NCBI GenBank assembly: GCA_020634515.1
Contig: JACKBL010000006.1
Coordinates: forward strand, 363,574 to 427,573
Direction of reading: 5' to 3'
Origin: Ardenticatenales bacterium
GTDB taxonomy: Bacteria; Chloroflexota; Anaerolineae; Promineifilales; Promineifilaceae
DNA length: 64,000 nt
The notes below the pieces were generated by a model that did no database searches, was not told the origin of the DNA, and saw nothing but the letters and a program-made list of their open reading frames with translations. This document shows, in pieces, positions 62,359 through 64,000 of the stretch (position 1 is its first letter; every line of letters begins with the position of its first letter). The position numbers and the translations under genes were made by a program.

Positions 62359-63687
62359 TTATGGCAACCATACCAACACGAACGCTGAAGGAATGTCCAA
62401 CCTTTGTACAACCTCGTTATCCTGTATATTCACAATAGTAATGCCCTCAAATTGCAGGGCTACATACTGGCTATCGTATGACCACGCAAGATAAGAGCCG
62501 CTTTGTAGCCCAGGCACCATCTGACTTGTCCAGATAATTTCCTTGCTAATGATGCTATTTATAAGGTCGCAAGCATAAGCGGCGCATGTTCCATCATAGG
62601 CAATGTAAAGATCATTGGGTGCCCAATCAAGCATAGAATAATATCTCACTTCCGGCTGGTCTATTACAAAGGATGCTAGAGTTGAACGCTCTACTAAATG
62701 CAGCGAGGATCTTCCTTTTTCAGCGTCGTACAGAGGAAAGGCAACGAGGTTACGGTTATGGGACCATTCCCACCTATCATTTGGAGTCCTTAACTGGGCC
62801 AGTATTTTCGCCGGAGCTCTTGTTGTCGTCCACAGAAAACCGGTCTCTTCCATGACCACATAATAGGATACTGGTGCAGTATAGTACGATTGTATGTCAA
62901 TCCAATTCTCTTTTGCGGGACACCAAGTTGCTAATTCACTTGTCTTCGGTGAAGGCGCCAGCAAACAGCCAAAAGCAAAACCCGTATCTTCGACTTCAAC
63001 TTGTTTCTGATGCCTGTTAATAATGTAAGCACGTACAGGAGAAAAATCATTATAACGTTGACTGATAATGCTTGGCTCAAGCAGCAGATAATCATTGCTA
63101 ATCCACCATAAAATGAATGTGTCATGTTCTAAATCAGAAAAGCTCAGGATCAATTCAGGTGACCATTCAACTAAATTCGACAGCCATAGTTCTGATTTTT
63201 GCGGAGTATGAATCCAATAAGCTACCGTTTCCTCGTCAGGTGAAACAGCAAAGCCCCACACCAACCAATCTTCTTCCTTAGGTACAAGGCGTTCTACTTC
63301 GCTAGTTTCCATCGCTACCCGCAGCAAACCTTCGTCAAAAGAGCTAATGAACAAAGACCCACCAGGAGTTTCGGGTTCTATAGCTGGCGTTGGTTCGGGC
63401 GTCGGTGTCTCTGTCGCCGTGGCTCCAGCTACCATCGCCAACAAAGCACTAGTGGCAATGTGGTCATTTGTGGCCGTTAGCAGTACTGAGACGGTAGCAG
63501 TGATTGGTTCTATGTCTGTTGGTCGACTTGGTGGTGGTGGAGTACCTGGGTTCGCTTCATTAGGAGCCGCTTGTATTCCTTTGGCAGTGTCCCTATCTAC
63601 GTCGGGCGACGGGTTGCATCCAACTACTAATCCCACAAGAAGATAGATTGTTATCACCAACAGAAAGTTCTTGACTTGGATCGTCAT
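62359..63687 (-). CDS. Lipoprotein with probable TolB/WD-like propeller
   Basis: A 442-residue protein. The signal peptide ends at a lipobox (LVVGC). A Pro/Thr-rich linker (residues about 25-110) leads to a beta-rich domain with repeated SPD..VAYW, WSHNRNLVAFPL, DWAPNDLYIAYD and WSYDSQYVALQF, the pattern of TolB-like or WD40-like propellers. AGGAGGT lies seven bases before the ATG. Codons are AT-richer than in core genes. No partner is visible; it may bind ligands on the outer surface. Confidence 0.75.
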   Translation of the reverse strand: MTIQVKNFLLVITIYLLVGLVVGCNPSPDVDRDTAKGIQAAPNEANPGTPPPPSRPTDIEPITATVSVLLTATNDHIATSALLAMVAGATATETPTPEPTPAIEPETPGGSLFISSFDEGLLRVAMETSEVERLVPKEEDWLVWGFAVSPDEETVAYWIHTPQKSELWLSNLVEWSPELILSFSDLEHDTFILWWISNDYLLLEPSIISQRYNDFSPVRAYIINRHQKQVEVEDTGFAFGCLLAPSPKTSELATWCPAKENWIDIQSYYTAPVSYYVVMEETGFLWTTTRAPAKILAQLRTPNDRWEWSHNRNLVAFPLYDAEKGRSSLHLVERSTLASFVIDQPEVRYYSMLDWAPNDLYIAYDGTCAAYACDLINSIISKEIIWTSQMVPGLQSGSYLAWSYDSQYVALQFEGITIVNIQDNEVVQRLDIPSAFVLVWLP

Positions 63688-64000
63688 TTTACATACCTCC
63701 TATGCAACAGATGGCAGTCTGGCCTAAATATACCGAGATTTCTTGTGGTCAGGCGATTTTTATCGTACGTTAGGGCCATGGATACTGTCGCCAATAAACC
63801 ATCTCCCTCGATAATCCCCAAGGTGGCATCAAACCATTGCCCTTGCGCCAGCCGGTTGCTGTCGCGTCGCGGAGCCGTCCTTCACTCAGAGCTAAATCTC
63901 GTATTGAAGCACTTCGAGTTTCTCCTTGACGTACCGATACGTGAAAGAATGAATCTGCCCCATTTGTTGGGTCTGGGATACCCCTACTATAGGTATCTAG
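63688..64000. other. Window end without a secure gene
   Basis: A frame from ATG 63779 (MDTVANKPSPSIIPK...) stays open to the edge on the plus strand. The opposite strand is also open and ends at a TAA near 63771. Neither shows a recognised pattern, so neither is called. Confidence 0.4.

Noticed and set aside
63779..64000. Open plus-strand frame running off the window
   Set aside because: Both strands are open, there is no motif, and the sequence is cut by the window edge.

Overview
The window is a GC-rich bacterial chromosome segment, dense in genes, with housekeeping functions on both strands. Family content (SufR/SufBCD, FhaA-type FHA pair, multi-GAF histidine kinases, secreted S8 peptidases, MprF-like protein, two RlmN paralogues) fits a Chloroflexota-type organism best. 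This is inference from gene content and style; no rRNA or marker gene in the window proves it.

Layout. 1-4 kb: a sufC-sufB-sufD Fe-S operon (minus) diverges from a SufR-like regulator and a MIP18-family gene (plus); both promoters and an 18-bp palindrome between them are readable. 4-8.4 kb: an aspartoacylase-family hydrolase, rlmN, and a TPP riboswitch with terminator controlling thiN-thiB (minus). 8.5-24.8 kb: sppA, phosphoesterase, nadE, S8 peptidase, nucleotidyltransferase, a deoxynucleoside kinase-MazG fusion, a GAF/PAS kinase coupled to an AlaX-type editing protein, MBL-fold protein, Crp/Fnr regulator, AhpD-like protein, second kinase, quinone oxidoreductase. 25-33 kb: ankyrin protein, MprF-like protein, an 18-unit double-hairpin array, and a KAP NTPase fused to an FGE-sulfatase domain. 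33-54 kb: cell-envelope and secreted proteins (LysM/C39, ceramidase-like, PhoD, VanY, CapA, S8 peptidase, seven-bladed propeller), a PRTase, HyuB, small enzymes, a second rlmN behind a HAD phosphatase, an ABC exporter. 53.5-59 kb: FHA pair, a selenocysteine-containing SelD, an uncharacterised 585-residue protein and an M24 peptidase. 59.1-64 kb: a decayed, AT-richer accessory region with Rhs fragments, two transposase remnants, an Rhs toxin tail with a candidate immunity gene, and a lipoprotein.

The intergenic DNA is unusual. At least six families of palindromic repeats fill the gaps and sometimes supply the stop codons of neighbouring genes. The octamer TGCCGGCA occurs about once per kilobase, roughly thirty times the number expected by chance, and on the top strand it very often sits where the sequence changes from G/T-rich to C/A-rich, whichever strand is coding. 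It is absent from the 26.4-33.3 kb stretch and from the Rhs region, which suggests both differ in history from the core. The strongest single-gene observation is selD, whose active-site codon 17 is an in-frame TGA, so ordinary gene callers would truncate it.
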